From assembly GCA_950295325.1 (NCBI GenBank), contig OX485805.1, positions 29,191,501 to 29,255,500 of the forward strand: DNA of 64,000 nucleotides, given 5' to 3'. This DNA is from Polytrichum commune. Taxonomy: Eukaryota; Streptophyta; Polytrichopsida; Polytrichales; Polytrichaceae. The notes beneath the pieces are model-generated. The model searched no databases. It was not told where the DNA came from and saw only the letters and a list, made by a program, of their open reading frames with translations. This document shows, in pieces, positions 63,718-64,000 of the stretch (position 1 is its first letter; each line of letters opens with the position of its first letter). Both the position numbers and the translations under genes were made by a program.

Positions 63718-64000
63718 ACATGTCTACCCTATATTCGAGTGGTGCATATTTAGGTGTGGATCTAAGAGCAAACACCAAAATGGCATCATGTGTTTGAAAG
63801 AAATTGGACCATGTGCTCAAATTTTGTTATCATTCTAAGTTCGAAATAGTCGACATGATTTGGGGGGAGGTAACTTGATCATTTGATGAGAAAGAGAATC
63901 TTCACATCAATAATGAGAATGAAATTCATATGAGCTTTAGAAAACAATGAGGAAAATGCCTACATATACAATTTGGATTTGCTAATTATTATGCACGAAT
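63718..64000 (-). repeat. Family D repeat, cut by the window edge
   Basis: Reverse orientation: CTACCCTATATTCGAGTGGT, GTGTGGATCTAAGAGCAAAC, ATTGGACCATGTGCTCAAAT, CATATGAGCTTTAGAAAACA. Confidence 0.75.

Overview
The window is nuclear DNA of a land plant. Two protein-coding genes have plant-typical products: a zinc-finger homeodomain (ZF-HD) transcription factor and a plant-type protein arginine methyltransferase 3 (PRMT3) split by spliceosomal introns. The rest is gene-poor, AT-rich sequence full of short non-autonomous transposon relics and microsatellites. The ZF-HD homeodomain ends in [20 protein letters not shown], which to me looks more like seed-free plant or gymnosperm proteins than core angiosperm ones. 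That is a weak inference, and I do not name a species.

Layout. 1-32 kb holds no convincing gene. It is a mosaic of short dispersed repeats: a CTACACTAAATA-ended family in several sub-types, a ~340-bp family without obvious terminal repeats (family D), an ACCGGTT-rich family with GATCGGGGAGA termini (family I), a family with TAAGGGTGGGTTT ends (family E), two copies of a probable tRNA-derived SINE, a Harbinger-like element with intact TAA target duplications, a 45-bp minisatellite, and two near-perfect foldbacks. 32.8-37.6 kb is a GC-rich, homopurine-rich island around the ZF-HD gene (CDS 36018-37310, one exon). 40.4-42.6 kb carries a tandem array of ~140-170-bp units leading into an exon-like open frame on the minus strand. 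43-55 kb is again repeat mosaic with one decayed LINE fragment (50.2-50.7 kb). 56.15-62.11 kb is the PRMT3 gene on the minus strand: seven coding exons, a 659-residue conceptual product and a compact promoter with two telo-boxes and a site II element. 62.3-64 kb is repeats, including a hAT-like element with matching flanking duplications.

Function. The two genes are unrelated and about 19 kb apart in tail-to-tail orientation. ZF-HD proteins are dimerising DNA-binding regulators. PRMT3 is a cytosolic type I arginine methyltransferase whose known substrate is ribosomal protein S2, which fits the ribosome-biogenesis-type elements in its promoter. I see no intact autonomous transposon, no LTR-retrotransposon coding sequence, no rRNA or canonical tRNA gene and no CRISPR array. 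I did not find a clear new biological system. The best leads are the exon-like tandem array at 40.4-42.6 kb, the in-frame upstream ORF that stops one codon before the ZF-HD start, and the long hairpin at 21.6 kb.
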